From: CAYXLI01 sp964464925
Lineage (GTDB): Bacteria > Acidobacteriota > Terriglobia > Bryobacterales > Bryobacteraceae
Direction of reading: 5' to 3'
DNA length: 64,000 nucleotides
Assembly (NCBI GenBank): GCA_964464925.1
Contig: CAYXLI010000019.1
Span: forward strand, 52,631-116,630
In this document: positions 51,132-60,367 of the stretch, in pieces
How positions within the stretch are numbered: position 1 is the stretch's first letter
Layout of the letters: every line of letters starts with the position of its first letter
Program-made: the position numbers and the translations under genes
The notes under the pieces: model-generated
What the model was told of the DNA's origin: nothing
Database searches by the model: none
Seen by the model: the letters and a program-made list of their open reading frames with translations, nothing else

Positions 51132-53297
51132 GTGGCAGACAGCGTGACAACTGCGATGGCGGATAGCTTCCAAAGCCTTGTCTCGTTATTCGAAAGCGCA
51201 CCCGATCTGATGTTTGTGCAGGAATTGGGCGCTGGACTGGTGCGCGTGAACGCCGCTTTTGAGAGGATCACGGGTTACGGGCGGGCCAACTTGCGGCTGC
51301 GCACATTCCTGGACCTGTTGGCACCGCACTGCCGGCGGCGCGTGGAGCATTGTATCCGCACTGCCGGGGGAGGCCAACTCGCGGTCACGCTGATCACGGC
51401 CCAAGGGGATGCGGTGGATCTGGAATTGCATCTCAACGTGCTGCCTGAGGAAGGCGTCCTACAGGGCATCGGACGGGATCTCACCGAAAGGGCACGAACC
51501 GAATCCCAGCTTTTGCAGAAGACCCGGGAACTGGCGCGGTTCAGCCGCGACCTGCAGTTGCTCCACCAACTGAGCAACACAAACTTCGCGGCGATCGATG
51601 ATCTGTGCACGAGCTATCTGGAATCAGGTTGCGAGATCTTCGGGACGCGCTTTGGAATTCTGCTTCGGACAAACGGCGAGCAATACGTTGTTGGCGACCT
51701 ACCATCCGATGAACTGGCCGGGTGCATGCAGGAGATTGTCGGATCTGGACAGACCATTACTTCCTGCGAGACGTCCCGCTTCTCCTTGCTGATCGGCACA
51801 TCCATCAGCATCGATGACCGGGTTCTAGGGACGATCGGATTCTGGCGGGAGAGAGAGCAGTGCGAAATCGCCCCGCACCCGCAGGGTGTGGAGATTATCG
51901 AGCTGATGGCGAAGCGGATTGCGATCGCCATTCATCAGCGGGAACTCGCCGACGAATTGGCGCACCAGGCAAGTCATGATGCTTTGACCGGGTTGCCCAA
52001 CCGGCTGCGGCTGATGGAGCGGCTAAACCGCTCGCTGGAGCATGCAAAGGCGACGGACGCGCCGTTGGCGCTGGTTTTCATCGACCTGGACCGCTTCAAG
52101 CAGATCAATGATACTCTCGGCCATCGTGTGGGTGACGTGCTTCTGCAGCAAATGAGCACCCGCCTTGCGAATTGCATGACGGAGAACGACACCCTGGCGC
52201 GTATGGGAGGCGACGAGTTCACCGCGATTCTGAGCAGCCCGGGATCCAAAGAAGAAGTGATCCGCATGGTGAAGCGCATGCTCTCGTCCGTGCGGCGCCC
52301 TTGTGTGGTGGATGGCTTGGAGCTCTTCGTTACGGCGAGCATGGGCATCAGTTTCTTCCCGAAAGATGGGAAGGATGCAGCGGTGCTGTTGCGGCATGCC
52401 GACACAGCGATGTACACAGCGAAGAACCGCGGCCGGAACGATTTCCACTGCTTCAGCATGGAAGCGACCGGCGGCGCGCTGGAGCGGCTGGAGTTGGAAA
52501 ACTCCCTACGCAGGGCACTTGAGAAACGTGAATTGAAAATCTGCTATCAGCCGCAGGTGGAGATCCATGGCGCTCTCTCCGGGCTGGAAGTACTCCTGGT
52601 TTGGGATCATCCGAAACTCGGGCGCGTCTCGCCGAAGCAATTCATCCCGATTGCGGAAGAAAGCGGCATGATCGTCAGCATCGGGAGTTGGGTGCTGCGG
52701 CAAGCTTGCCGGCAGGCTGCCGAATGGCTGAAAAAAGGTTACCGCCGGCTGCTGCTTTCGGTAAACGTAAGTGCGCTGCAACTGGCGCAGTCGGACTTTG
52801 TGGAGTTAGTCGCAAACACGCTTGAGGAGACCGGTCTGCCATCGGGCGCGCTGGAGTTGGAACTGACGGAGAGCGTCGTAGTGCGGGACATGGAGCAATC
52901 CGCGCGACGGATGTCCGAGTTGCGCGCATTGGGAGTGCGGATTGCGATCGACGATTTCGGTACGGGCTACTCGTCCTTGAACTATCTGCGGCGTTTGCCG
53001 GTAGATACGCTGAAGATCGATCAGTCGTTCGTTCAGGACATGGAACTGAGCCAGAGCACACTTCCGCTGGTGAACACGATCGTGACGCTTGCGCACAACA
53101 TGGGCTTGTCCGTCACTGCCGAAGGAGTGGAGACGGCGCGGCAGTTCGAACTAGTGCAAAAGGCATCCTGCGACAAGGCACAGGGCCATTACTTCGGCAA
53201 TCTCTTAAACCCTGAAGATATCGAAGAGCTGATCCGGCGAGATCCGCTCATGCTGCCAAATGCCCTCACTCAACCGCTAGCGACGCGTCCGGAATAG
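51132..53297 (+). CDS. PAS-GAF-GGDEF-EAL c-di-GMP enzyme
   Basis: A 721-residue cytoplasmic signalling protein. An N-terminal PAS domain (VNAAFERITGYGRANLRL) and a GAF-like region (around 150-260, HQLSNTNFAAIDDLCTSYL) precede GGDEF and EAL domains. GGDEF: HDALTGLPNRLRLM and MGGDEFTAIL keep the active signature, and the inhibitory site is not evident. EAL: the first motif reads EVLLVWDHPKLG rather than EALxRW, while DDFGTGYSSLNYL and KIDQSF are intact. Phosphodiesterase activity may be reduced. GTG 51132 lies 6 bases after TACTAT. Confidence 0.9.
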   Translation: MADSVTTAMADSFQSLVSLFESAPDLMFVQELGAGLVRVNAAFERITGYGRANLRLRTFLDLLAPHCRRRVEHCIRTAGGGQLAVTLITAQGDAVDLELHLNVLPEEGVLQGIGRDLTERARTESQLLQKTRELARFSRDLQLLHQLSNTNFAAIDDLCTSYLESGCEIFGTRFGILLRTNGEQYVVGDLPSDELAGCMQEIVGSGQTITSCETSRFSLLIGTSISIDDRVLGTIGFWREREQCEIAPHPQGVEIIELMAKRIAIAIHQRELADELAHQASHDALTGLPNRLRLMERLNRSLEHAKATDAPLALVFIDLDRFKQINDTLGHRVGDVLLQQMSTRLANCMTENDTLARMGGDEFTAILSSPGSKEEVIRMVKRMLSSVRRPCVVDGLELFVTASMGISFFPKDGKDAAVLLRHADTAMYTAKNRGRNDFHCFSMEATGGALERLELENSLRRALEKRELKICYQPQVEIHGALSGLEVLLVWDHPKLGRVSPKQFIPIAEESGMIVSIGSWVLRQACRQAAEWLKKGYRRLLLSVNVSALQLAQSDFVELVANTLEETGLPSGALELELTESVVVRDMEQSARRMSELRALGVRIAIDDFGTGYSSLNYLRRLPVDTLKIDQSFVQDMELSQSTLPLVNTIVTLAHNMGLSVTAEGVETARQFELVQKASCDKAQGHYFGNLLNPEDIEELIRRDPLMLPNALTQPLATRPE

Positions 53298-53300
53298 CAG

Positions 53301-53362
53301 ACGGGCCGTTACACCCACCTTCGGGATATATTTGTTGGATGTTCACCTTCGGAAGACGGGCC
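53301..53362. repeat. nested direct repeats ACGGGCCG and ACCTTCGG
   Basis: ACGGGCCG at 53301-53308 and 53355-53362 flank two copies of ACCTTCGG at 53317-53324 and 53345-53352. The spacing leaves a centre of ATATATTTG. It lies just upstream of the aldolase gene and may contribute regulatory sites. Confidence 0.45.
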
Positions 53363-53378
53363 GCACAAGAGTAACTGA

Positions 53379-54287
53379 ATGATGGACTTCCAAGGGGTAT
53401 ATGCTGCGGCGCTTACGCCGCGCCGGCGTGCTGAGGTCATCGATCAGGCCGCGCTCTGGGAACTGATCGACTTCCTTGGCGCAGCCCATGTGAACGGGAT
53501 TCTGTTGTTCGGCTCGACCGGGGAGTTTGTTCATTACAGTATCGAAGAGCGGAAACGCGTCATCGGACTGGGAACCAAGCGGAGCCGTGTGCCCCTGATC
53601 GTGAATGTGTCGCATTCGACGTTCGAGGGAACGGTTGAATTGGCGCAGGCGGCGGAAAACTGCGGAGCCGCGGGCCTGGTGGTTCTTCCGCCTTACTTCT
53701 TCCGGTACGAACAGGAAGACCTGCTGACGTTCTATCGCACATTCCTCCGCGATTCCGAGGTTTCGATTCCGGTGCTGCTGTATCATATTCCTCTCTTCAC
53801 AAGTCCCATCGATGTAGAGACTGCCCGGCTGCTTATCGGGGAGGGATACGCGGGTATCAAGGATTCGAGCGGATCCTGGGACAATTTCATAGCGCTCAGC
53901 AATCTGCAGGTTGGACATCCGTTCACGCTCATGATGGGGAACGACGGCCTGTATGCGAGGGCCCAGCAGCACGGCGGCCTGAACGGTGTGATCTCCGGGG
54001 TGGCCTCCGCGGTGCCGGAGTTGCTGGTGGCGCTGAGCCGGTCGCTCGCAGCAGGATCGCAGGAATTGATCACCCGCTACGATGCGCGCTTGCTGCAGAT
54101 CAGTGAATACCTGGCGAAGTTCCCGGTTCCCGCCGGCGTGCGGGAAGCGGCTCTCGCCCGCAAAATCAAAGCGGGGCCCCACGCCGTACCGCTCAGTGAA
54201 CAACAGCAGAACGCTGCCGAAGAATTTCGCTTGTGGCTTGCGGACTGGTTGCCGGTAGTTCTGAAAGAGTGCTCGCATGCTTCGTAA
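53379..54287 (+). CDS. dihydrodipicolinate synthase/N-acetylneuraminate lyase family protein
   Basis: A 302-residue class I aldolase. Schiff-base lysine is in GIKDSSGSW (about residue 163), the tyrosine in LLYHIPLF (about 137), and substrate loop GSTGEFVHYS near 49. The family includes DapA, NanA and KDPG-type aldolases; residues do not settle which. Other lysine genes are absent. Tandem ATGATG at start. Its last 11 bases overlap the next gene. Confidence 0.88.
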   Translation: MMDFQGVYAAALTPRRRAEVIDQAALWELIDFLGAAHVNGILLFGSTGEFVHYSIEERKRVIGLGTKRSRVPLIVNVSHSTFEGTVELAQAAENCGAAGLVVLPPYFFRYEQEDLLTFYRTFLRDSEVSIPVLLYHIPLFTSPIDVETARLLIGEGYAGIKDSSGSWDNFIALSNLQVGHPFTLMMGNDGLYARAQQHGGLNGVISGVASAVPELLVALSRSLAAGSQELITRYDARLLQISEYLAKFPVPAGVREAALARKIKAGPHAVPLSEQQQNAAEEFRLWLADWLPVVLKECSHAS

Positions 54288-55953
54288 GCCCGTGGCGCTG
54301 TTGTTTGCCGCACTCTGCTTCGGGCAGGTTTTGACCCCGGGTCCGCAGGTAACTACGTTTCTGAGCGATATAGATGATTCGGATCAGCCCTATGGCCTTT
54401 ACCTGCCGCGGGACTTCGATGCAAAGAAGAAATATCCGCTGGTAATCAGCCTTCATGGGGCAGACTCCAACCATCGCATCAATCTTCGGCGTGTGTTCGG
54501 TCTCAGCAACCGGATCGGTGAGTCGGATGCGCAGGCTACGCACTTCTTCCCAAAGTTCAAGGATGTTGAGTTTATTGTGGCCAGCCCGCTTGCGCGGGGC
54601 ACGATGGGGTATCAAGGCATCGCCGAGAAGGATGTCTACGACGTTCTGGCGGATGTAAAGCGGCGATTCCCGATCGACGAGGATCGAATCTACCTCACGG
54701 GTCTTTCGATGGGGGGCGGCGGAACTTTATGGCTTGGGCTTTCGCGGCCGGATGTGTGGGCGGCAATGGCGCCTGTGTGCCCAGCGCCCCCACCCGGCGC
54801 CGACCTTCTGGCCGGCAACGCTTTGAATGTCCCGGTAAAGATCTTTCAAGGGGAGATGGACCCGACCGTCAAAGCAGCCGACACGCGCGCCTGGTATAAG
54901 CGGCTGCTGGATGCGGGCGTACAGGCCGAATACGTCGAGTATCCAGGCGTACGGCATAATTCCTGGGACAACGCATACAAGAACGGCGCGATCTTCGACT
55001 GGTTCGCAAAATTCAAGCGCAACCGCTTTCCAGACCGTGTGCAGTTCGCCTCAGCAGACTACGCGCATGGGAAGGCGTATTGGTTGCAGTTCGATCATCT
55101 ATCGCCGGGGACGATCGCGAGCATCGATGCAAGTTTCGGGTCACCGAACTCACTTACGGTGAAAACGAGCGAGCTAGGGGCATTCTCTCTCCACCTGAAA
55201 GGCCATCCAAAGCTGAACATGGGTTTGCCGCTCACGTTGAACATTGACGGCAAAGCCATGCGAGTCAGGGCGGCGCCTCTGGTTTCTTTTACCAAGACGC
55301 CGAGCGGATGGGTCAACCGGAAGTCCGTACCAGCCAATGACGAGAAGCGGCTGGGGTCGGAAGGGCCGATTCGCGAAGCAATCTCCGAGCGGCACATTTA
55401 CGTATACGGGACAGCGGATGCACCCTCCCCATCCGAGGTCGCTCGCCGGAGAAGCGAGGCAAGTTATGCAGCCATGTGGAGTTCTCCACGTCATCCGTTG
55501 CTCCTGCAGTTCCGGGTGGCAGCGGATGACAGCGTGACAGAAGCAGATTCGAAGAATGCCAGCCTCGTTTTGTTCGGGAACAAGAATACGAACCGGTGGA
55601 TCGCGCGCTTTGCAGCGAACCTCCCTATTCGACTCAACCCCGACGCCGCCGACTACGGGCTTGTGCTCCTCACGCCCACTCAGAATGGTCACTACGCTGT
55701 GATCTCCTCCGGGTTGCCATGGTGGACCCGATCGGATCAGGCGAAACGACCGGGCTTGTCGTTCATATCCCAGGCACACAACATTCTGCTCAGCTTCGGC
55801 GACTACGTTCTGTTCAAGGGAGGGCTGGATGGCGTGGTGGCGGAAGGGATGTTCGATGAGCATTGGCAACTTTCGCCCGAGGCCAGGCAGGCGTTGGAGG
55901 CGACTCACGCCGTCGCACTGGCGTCACGACCGGAGAACCGGCGTACTCATTAA
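54277..55953 (+). CDS. exported esterase/PHB depolymerase-like protein
   Basis: A 558-residue secreted serine hydrolase. A signal peptide (MLRKPVALLFAALCFGQV) precedes an alpha/beta-hydrolase domain with oxyanion HG in LVISLHGADSNHR, nucleophile GLSMGGGG (about 150), the acid in FQGEMDPTVKA and the histidine in PGVRHNSWDN. A C-terminal region of about 280 residues has no catalytic motif (beta-rich, SPGTIASIDASFGSPNSLTV) and resembles the unit seen after esterase domains in peptidase S9-like proteins. Overlap with the aldolase gene implies cotranscription. Confidence 0.83.
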   Translation: MLRKPVALLFAALCFGQVLTPGPQVTTFLSDIDDSDQPYGLYLPRDFDAKKKYPLVISLHGADSNHRINLRRVFGLSNRIGESDAQATHFFPKFKDVEFIVASPLARGTMGYQGIAEKDVYDVLADVKRRFPIDEDRIYLTGLSMGGGGTLWLGLSRPDVWAAMAPVCPAPPPGADLLAGNALNVPVKIFQGEMDPTVKAADTRAWYKRLLDAGVQAEYVEYPGVRHNSWDNAYKNGAIFDWFAKFKRNRFPDRVQFASADYAHGKAYWLQFDHLSPGTIASIDASFGSPNSLTVKTSELGAFSLHLKGHPKLNMGLPLTLNIDGKAMRVRAAPLVSFTKTPSGWVNRKSVPANDEKRLGSEGPIREAISERHIYVYGTADAPSPSEVARRRSEASYAAMWSSPRHPLLLQFRVAADDSVTEADSKNASLVLFGNKNTNRWIARFAANLPIRLNPDAADYGLVLLTPTQNGHYAVISSGLPWWTRSDQAKRPGLSFISQAHNILLSFGDYVLFKGGLDGVVAEGMFDEHWQLSPEARQALEATHAVALASRPENRRTH

Positions 55954-55968
55954 TTGCACAATGGAAAC

Positions 55969-57375
55969 ATGCCTGATCTCCCCGCGGAGGAGTTCCGCCG
56001 TGCCGGCCACGAACTCATCGATTGGATCACAGACTACCTGCAGAATGTAGGCGACTACGCCGTTCTGCCGAAGTGCCAGCCCGGCGATGTGGCCGCCTGT
56101 TTCCCAAGTTCAGCGCCAGAGAAAGGTAAACCGATTGAGACGATTCTCGCGGACTTTCGCGAGAAGATTGTGCCCAATTTGAACCACTGGAATCATCCGC
56201 GATTCCATGGCTATTTCTCGGTTTCCGCGTCAGAACCGGGGATTCTCGGGGAGTTGCTTGCGGCCGCGCTCAATGTGAACGCAATGGTTTGGAAGAGCTG
56301 CCCCGCGGCTACGGAACTGGAGCAGGTGGTGATGCGATGGCTGGCGGAGTGGCTGAACCTGCCGCCGCATTTTTTTGGGATCGTTTATGACACTGCTTCC
56401 ATCTCGACGATGCACGCTCTGCTGTGCGCCCGGCAGTATGTGGATCCGGAGTCGCGCACGCGCGGTGCCACGCCTAACCTGACCGTGTACACCTCAGAGC
56501 AGGCACACTCCTCGGTGGAAAAGAGTGCGATAGCGCTCGGGTTCGGTCAGGACAATGTACGCAAGATCCCGGTAGACGATCGCTTCAGAATGAAGCTGCA
56601 AAATCTGTGCGAGGCCATGCGGCAGGACACGATGGCGGGCCGAAGACCTTGCTGCATTGTTCCCACTATCGGCACCACATCCACTTCGAGCGTCGATCCG
56701 GTGGCGGAGGTCATCGCGCTCGGACGAGAGCATGACGCATGGGTGCATGTAGATGCTTCCTACGCGGGCGTGACAGCGCTGCTTCCGGAAATGAGGGCGC
56801 ACTTCGAAGGCGTTCCGGATGCGCACTCAATCGTCGTAAACCCGCATAAATGGCTCTTTACACCCATCGACCTGAGTGCGTTCTATACGGCGCGTCCGGA
56901 CATTCTGCGCAATGGGCTTTCGCTTGTACCGGAATATCTGCGTACAGCGGAAGACGATCGCGCATTGAACTACATGGATTATAGCGTCGCGCTAGGCCGG
57001 CGTTTTCGCGCGCTGAAGCTATGGTTCGTAATGAGCAGCTTCGGACGGGAGCAGGCAGCGGCGATCATCCGAAGCCATATAAAGTGGGCACAGGAACTCG
57101 CGCGAGAGATCGAAGGCGATGACAGATTTGAGTTGGCGGCTCCGGTCCCTTTCTCGCTGATTTGTTTTCGGATGAAAGCAAGTGACGAGGAGAATCGGAC
57201 TCTGATGGATCGTGTAAACGCAAGCGGAGTCGCGTTTCTTTCGCATACCGTACTGCGAGGCAGATTCGTGCTGCGGCTGGCGATCGGCAATGTGAAAACC
57301 ACTCGCGAGGATGTGTGGAAGAGCTGGGGTGCAATTCTGACCGAGGCGGCGAAGGTGCAGGTAGCGGTCAATTGA
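55969..57375 (+). CDS. PLP-dependent aromatic L-amino acid decarboxylase
   Basis: A 468-residue pyridoxal-phosphate decarboxylase of the group II (DDC) type that makes aromatic amines such as tryptamine or tyramine. The N-terminus shows HPRFHGYFSVSASEPGIL and the substrate pocket region; the PLP lysine is in NPHKWLFTP (about residue 300) and the aspartate in WVHVDASYAG (about 265). TTG 55954 opens the frame, but ATG 55969 is preferred. The last 8 bases overlap the convergent histidine kinase. The specific substrate is unknown. Confidence 0.93.
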   Translation: MPDLPAEEFRRAGHELIDWITDYLQNVGDYAVLPKCQPGDVAACFPSSAPEKGKPIETILADFREKIVPNLNHWNHPRFHGYFSVSASEPGILGELLAAALNVNAMVWKSCPAATELEQVVMRWLAEWLNLPPHFFGIVYDTASISTMHALLCARQYVDPESRTRGATPNLTVYTSEQAHSSVEKSAIALGFGQDNVRKIPVDDRFRMKLQNLCEAMRQDTMAGRRPCCIVPTIGTTSTSSVDPVAEVIALGREHDAWVHVDASYAGVTALLPEMRAHFEGVPDAHSIVVNPHKWLFTPIDLSAFYTARPDILRNGLSLVPEYLRTAEDDRALNYMDYSVALGRRFRALKLWFVMSSFGREQAAAIIRSHIKWAQELAREIEGDDRFELAAPVPFSLICFRMKASDEENRTLMDRVNASGVAFLSHTVLRGRFVLRLAIGNVKTTREDVWKSWGAILTEAAKVQVAVN

Positions 57376-58927
57376 GCGGCTGCTGAGCGAATTCTTCCAC
57401 AACACTCAGCAAGTGATCAGAATAGACCGGCTTCGAAATATAGCCATTCATTCCGGCGGCAAGGCAGCCTTCGCGGTCTCCTTCCATCGCATGGGCCGTC
57501 ATGGCCACGATGGGGAGCCCTGAGAATCGCTTGTCCCGGCGAATGAGGCGCGTGGCCTCGAGGCCATCCATGACGGGCATCTGTACGTCCATGAGGACCA
57601 ACTGGAAGGGCCGCCGTTCCAAAGCCTCCAGCGCTTCCTGACCGTTGGATGTGACTTCGACGGAGTAGCCGCGCTTCTGCAGGATAGAAGCGACCATTTT
57701 TTGATTCACCACGTTATCTTCCACCAGAAGAATGGAGCCGCCATTCAGCGCGACAGTCTTCGGTTCTATAGGGAGTAACGTAGGCTCCGGCGCGCGTTCG
57801 CACTCAAGGACGGCGGTGAAGGTGCTGCCGACCCCGAGTTCGCTCTTCACCAAAACCGTGCCGCCGTGCATCTCTACAAGGAAGCGTGTGATCGCCAAGC
57901 CGAGGCCGCTGCCTCCAAACCGGCGGCTGATACTGCTGTCGGCCTGCGTGAACTTTTCAAAAATCTGATCCAGCTTGTCGGCGGGAATTCCCATGCCCGT
58001 GTCCGAGACTTCCAGACCGATGGCCAACTTGTGGCTCTCCGGTCTTGGAACTACGTAAGAGCGCAGCGTCACTGAGCCCCTATCGGTGAATTTCACAGCA
58101 TTGCTCATCAGATTGTTGACAATTTGACGGATACGAAGTGGGTCTCCGACTACGCGTTCGGGGAGGTCCGGAGAAATTTCGCTGGAGATTCGGACGCCCT
58201 TCTGGAGGCCAATGGCACTGTGCGCCTTTACAGCGGCTTCGACCAATTCACGATAGTTGAAGGGAATCTTTTCCAGCACCATGCGGCCCGCTTCGATCTT
58301 GGATATGTCCAGCAGGTCGTTGAGTAATGCGAGCAATGAAAACGCGCAGCTTTGTGCAGTTTCGAGATGATCGCGTTGCTCCGGATTCAATGGAGTGCTC
58401 AGAACAATACCGATCATTCCCAGAATTCCGTTCATGGGCGTGCGCAATTCATGAGAGATATTCGCAAGAAAGTCACTCTTCACCTGATTCGCGGTGAGTG
58501 CCTTTTGCATCGCAATCTGCAATTGCTCGGTGCGCTGGCGGATGCGATCCTCCAATAATTCCTGATTCTGGAGAAGTTCGCTGCGAGTCTGTCCGAGCGC
58601 TTCGATCATGGCGTTGAACGATTCACCCAGGAACTCCACTTCATCGTCGGTCTTGCTCACCTGAATAGGTTCAAGCTTACCCTCGCGTACGGAAGTTAGA
58701 CCTTCCTGCAGGAGAGAAAGCGGGCGCGCAAGCAGCCGTATCGTCATGCGGGAAATAGCGCCGGCGACGAGCAGAACAACTACGCATAGCAGTACGCCTT
58801 TAGTAACGTCGAACGTGTCTTGCCGGAGGTCATACGCTAAAATGACCGTCACGACCCAAAACACGAGCGCGGCAGTAAAGATCGAGAACTTAGACGCGAT
58901 CGAGCGAAATTTGACAGACTGCGGCAC
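57368..58927 (-). CDS. hybrid sensor histidine kinase with receiver
   Basis: A 519-residue membrane kinase. Two transmembrane helices (FSIFTAALVFWVVTVILAY and GVLLCVVVLLVAGAISRM) with almost no periplasmic loop, then HAMP, a coiled coil and the kinase core: H-box SHELRTPMNG, N-box NLMSNAVKF, G1 DTGMGIP, G2 GGSGLGLAI. The C-terminal receiver has its aspartate in LVLMDVQMPVMDG and lysine in ISKPV. The signal is probably cytoplasmic or within the membrane. GTG 58927 is the start, with AGGG 8 bases upstream. No partner regulator is adjacent. Confidence 0.93.
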   Translation of the reverse strand: MPQSVKFRSIASKFSIFTAALVFWVVTVILAYDLRQDTFDVTKGVLLCVVVLLVAGAISRMTIRLLARPLSLLQEGLTSVREGKLEPIQVSKTDDEVEFLGESFNAMIEALGQTRSELLQNQELLEDRIRQRTEQLQIAMQKALTANQVKSDFLANISHELRTPMNGILGMIGIVLSTPLNPEQRDHLETAQSCAFSLLALLNDLLDISKIEAGRMVLEKIPFNYRELVEAAVKAHSAIGLQKGVRISSEISPDLPERVVGDPLRIRQIVNNLMSNAVKFTDRGSVTLRSYVVPRPESHKLAIGLEVSDTGMGIPADKLDQIFEKFTQADSSISRRFGGSGLGLAITRFLVEMHGGTVLVKSELGVGSTFTAVLECERAPEPTLLPIEPKTVALNGGSILLVEDNVVNQKMVASILQKRGYSVEVTSNGQEALEALERRPFQLVLMDVQMPVMDGLEATRLIRRDKRFSGLPIVAMTAHAMEGDREGCLAAGMNGYISKPVYSDHLLSVVEEFAQQPLN

Positions 58928-58971
58928 AGTGCCAGCCCTATTTACGACGAATTCCAGTATACGAGATTCCG

Positions 58972-59655
58972 ATGAGCACCCACCCGAACCCTTTATGGAA
59001 TAACGAAGACGAACTGTTTAGCTTGATGAGATCCCGGCTCTTCACCGCGGTTGTAGGTGACATCCTCGACACGCTGGGTCTCCTCCACCAGTTCCTCCCT
59101 CGCGAGATTCAACCGCTGCGCGACGATATGGCCGTAGCCGGGCGCGCCATGCCGGTGCTGGACGTCGATGCCGAGGAGAAGCCGGGTGAAAAGCCCTTCG
59201 GATTGATGCTGGAGGCTTTGGATGACCTGAAGCGGCACGAGGTGTATCTTGCGACAGGCGGCTCCCCGGAGTATGCGTTGTGGGGTGAACTGATGTCGAC
59301 GCGGGCGATGCATCTGGGGGCCGCAGGAGCGGTGCTCAATGGACCTTCGCGAGACACGCGCGGGATTCTGGATTTGAACTTCCCGACATTCTCGCTCGGC
59401 CGGTATGCGCAGGATCAGCGGCCTAGAGGACGCGTAGTGGACTTCCGAGTGGGCGTGACAATTGGCAAAGTGCGGATAGAACCTGGAGATATCCTGTTTG
59501 GCGATCTGGATGGGGTGCTGGTAATTCCGCGCGCGGCAGAGCAGGAGGTGCTCAGCCGCGCCCTGGAGAAGGCTGATAAAGAAAACCTGGTTCGGACGGC
59601 CATCCAGAGAGGCATGGGCGCGGCGGAAGCATTTGCGACTTACGGCGTTATGTGA
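58972..59655 (+). CDS. RraA/HMG aldolase family protein
   Basis: A 227-residue protein of the RraA fold that includes 4-hydroxy-4-methyl-2-oxoglutarate aldolase and the RNase E regulator RraA. The aldolase signature is complete: GELMSTRAMHLGAAGAVLNG then SRDTRGI. The latter arginine-aspartate binds the divalent metal and substrate. It diverges from the histidine kinase gene with 44 bases between. TATACG ends 8 bases before ATG. Enzymatic role is more likely than RNA regulation because the aldolase residues are kept. Confidence 0.87.
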   Translation: MSTHPNPLWNNEDELFSLMRSRLFTAVVGDILDTLGLLHQFLPREIQPLRDDMAVAGRAMPVLDVDAEEKPGEKPFGLMLEALDDLKRHEVYLATGGSPEYALWGELMSTRAMHLGAAGAVLNGPSRDTRGILDLNFPTFSLGRYAQDQRPRGRVVDFRVGVTIGKVRIEPGDILFGDLDGVLVIPRAAEQEVLSRALEKADKENLVRTAIQRGMGAAEAFATYGVM

Positions 59656-60294
59656 TTAAACCAGATCGTCATCCGATGAGGACGAAGAATCATCGTAGCT
59701 GTCGTCAGAGGAATCGTCGGATGTGCTGTCGTCGGCCTGGTCCTGATCTGTATCATCCGTATCCGCGTTCGTCGAATCGTCCGGAGCGTTTTCGTAATAG
59801 TTGTTGATCACGGTTTCGGGCGTGCCCCCGAGGAAGCTCGAGGACAGATGTGGTTCGCTGCCAAAACCGCCGCCGAATAGCGAACGGATTCCTTCAAAAG
59901 CCAGCGCTCCGGCGGCAACGCCAGCCGCTGTTGTGGCCGCGCTCCGAAGGAAGCCCGACATCCCGGCGCCTCCACCAAGCATCGGCGACGGAGCCGGCGA
60001 ACTCGGGGAAGCGGCTGGCCTTCCGGGGGCTGATACGGGCTGGGCGCCGAGAAAGCTCCCGCTGCCGCTGCCACTGCTTGTGCCGGATCGCTTCAATTGT
60101 TCGATCTCCTGACGCGCGTGATCGAGGGCCATGTTCTGGATCAGCACAGTCTGGGTCATTAGATACAGAGCATCCGGGCGCGAGCCAATCCGGCTCCGGA
60201 TGAGTTCTTCGGCTTCCGGATCTCTTTGTGGGGCAGGTGTTTGCGCAATCTTATTGGCCAAATCAGTCAACATCTGGCGTTCTTCTGGTGTCAT
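59656..60294 (-). CDS. DUF2076 family protein with acidic serine/aspartate tail
   Basis: A 212-residue protein of the DUF2076 family with unknown function. The N-terminal domain MTPEERQMLTDLANKIAQTP and YLMTQTVLIQNMALDHARQE is the family hallmark. A proline/serine linker and a glycine-alanine hydrophobic segment (SAATTAAGVAAGALAFEGIR) follow, then a low-complexity acidic tail (QADDSTSDDSSDDSYDDSSS). ATG 60294 has GGAG 7 bases upstream; the frame to 60426 is unsupported. It might be membrane associated. Confidence 0.85.
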   Translation of the reverse strand: MTPEERQMLTDLANKIAQTPAPQRDPEAEELIRSRIGSRPDALYLMTQTVLIQNMALDHARQEIEQLKRSGTSSGSGSGSFLGAQPVSAPGRPAASPSSPAPSPMLGGGAGMSGFLRSAATTAAGVAAGALAFEGIRSLFGGGFGSEPHLSSSFLGGTPETVINNYYENAPDDSTNADTDDTDQDQADDSTSDDSSDDSYDDSSSSSDDDLV

Positions 60295-60356
60295 TGAATA
60301 GCTCCGTTTATACAAACGCACGCGCCCGCACTTTTGTTCCGGATCCCGCCTCCTGT

Positions 60357-60367
60357 TAGCATTGGGA
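60357..60367 (+). promoter_or_regulatory. M20 peptidase promoter
   Basis: TTGTTC (60334-60339), 17-base spacer and TAGCAT (60357-60362) lie 5 bases before ATG 60368, with no ribosome binding site. The spacing would place transcription start at the ATG. Confidence 0.45.
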
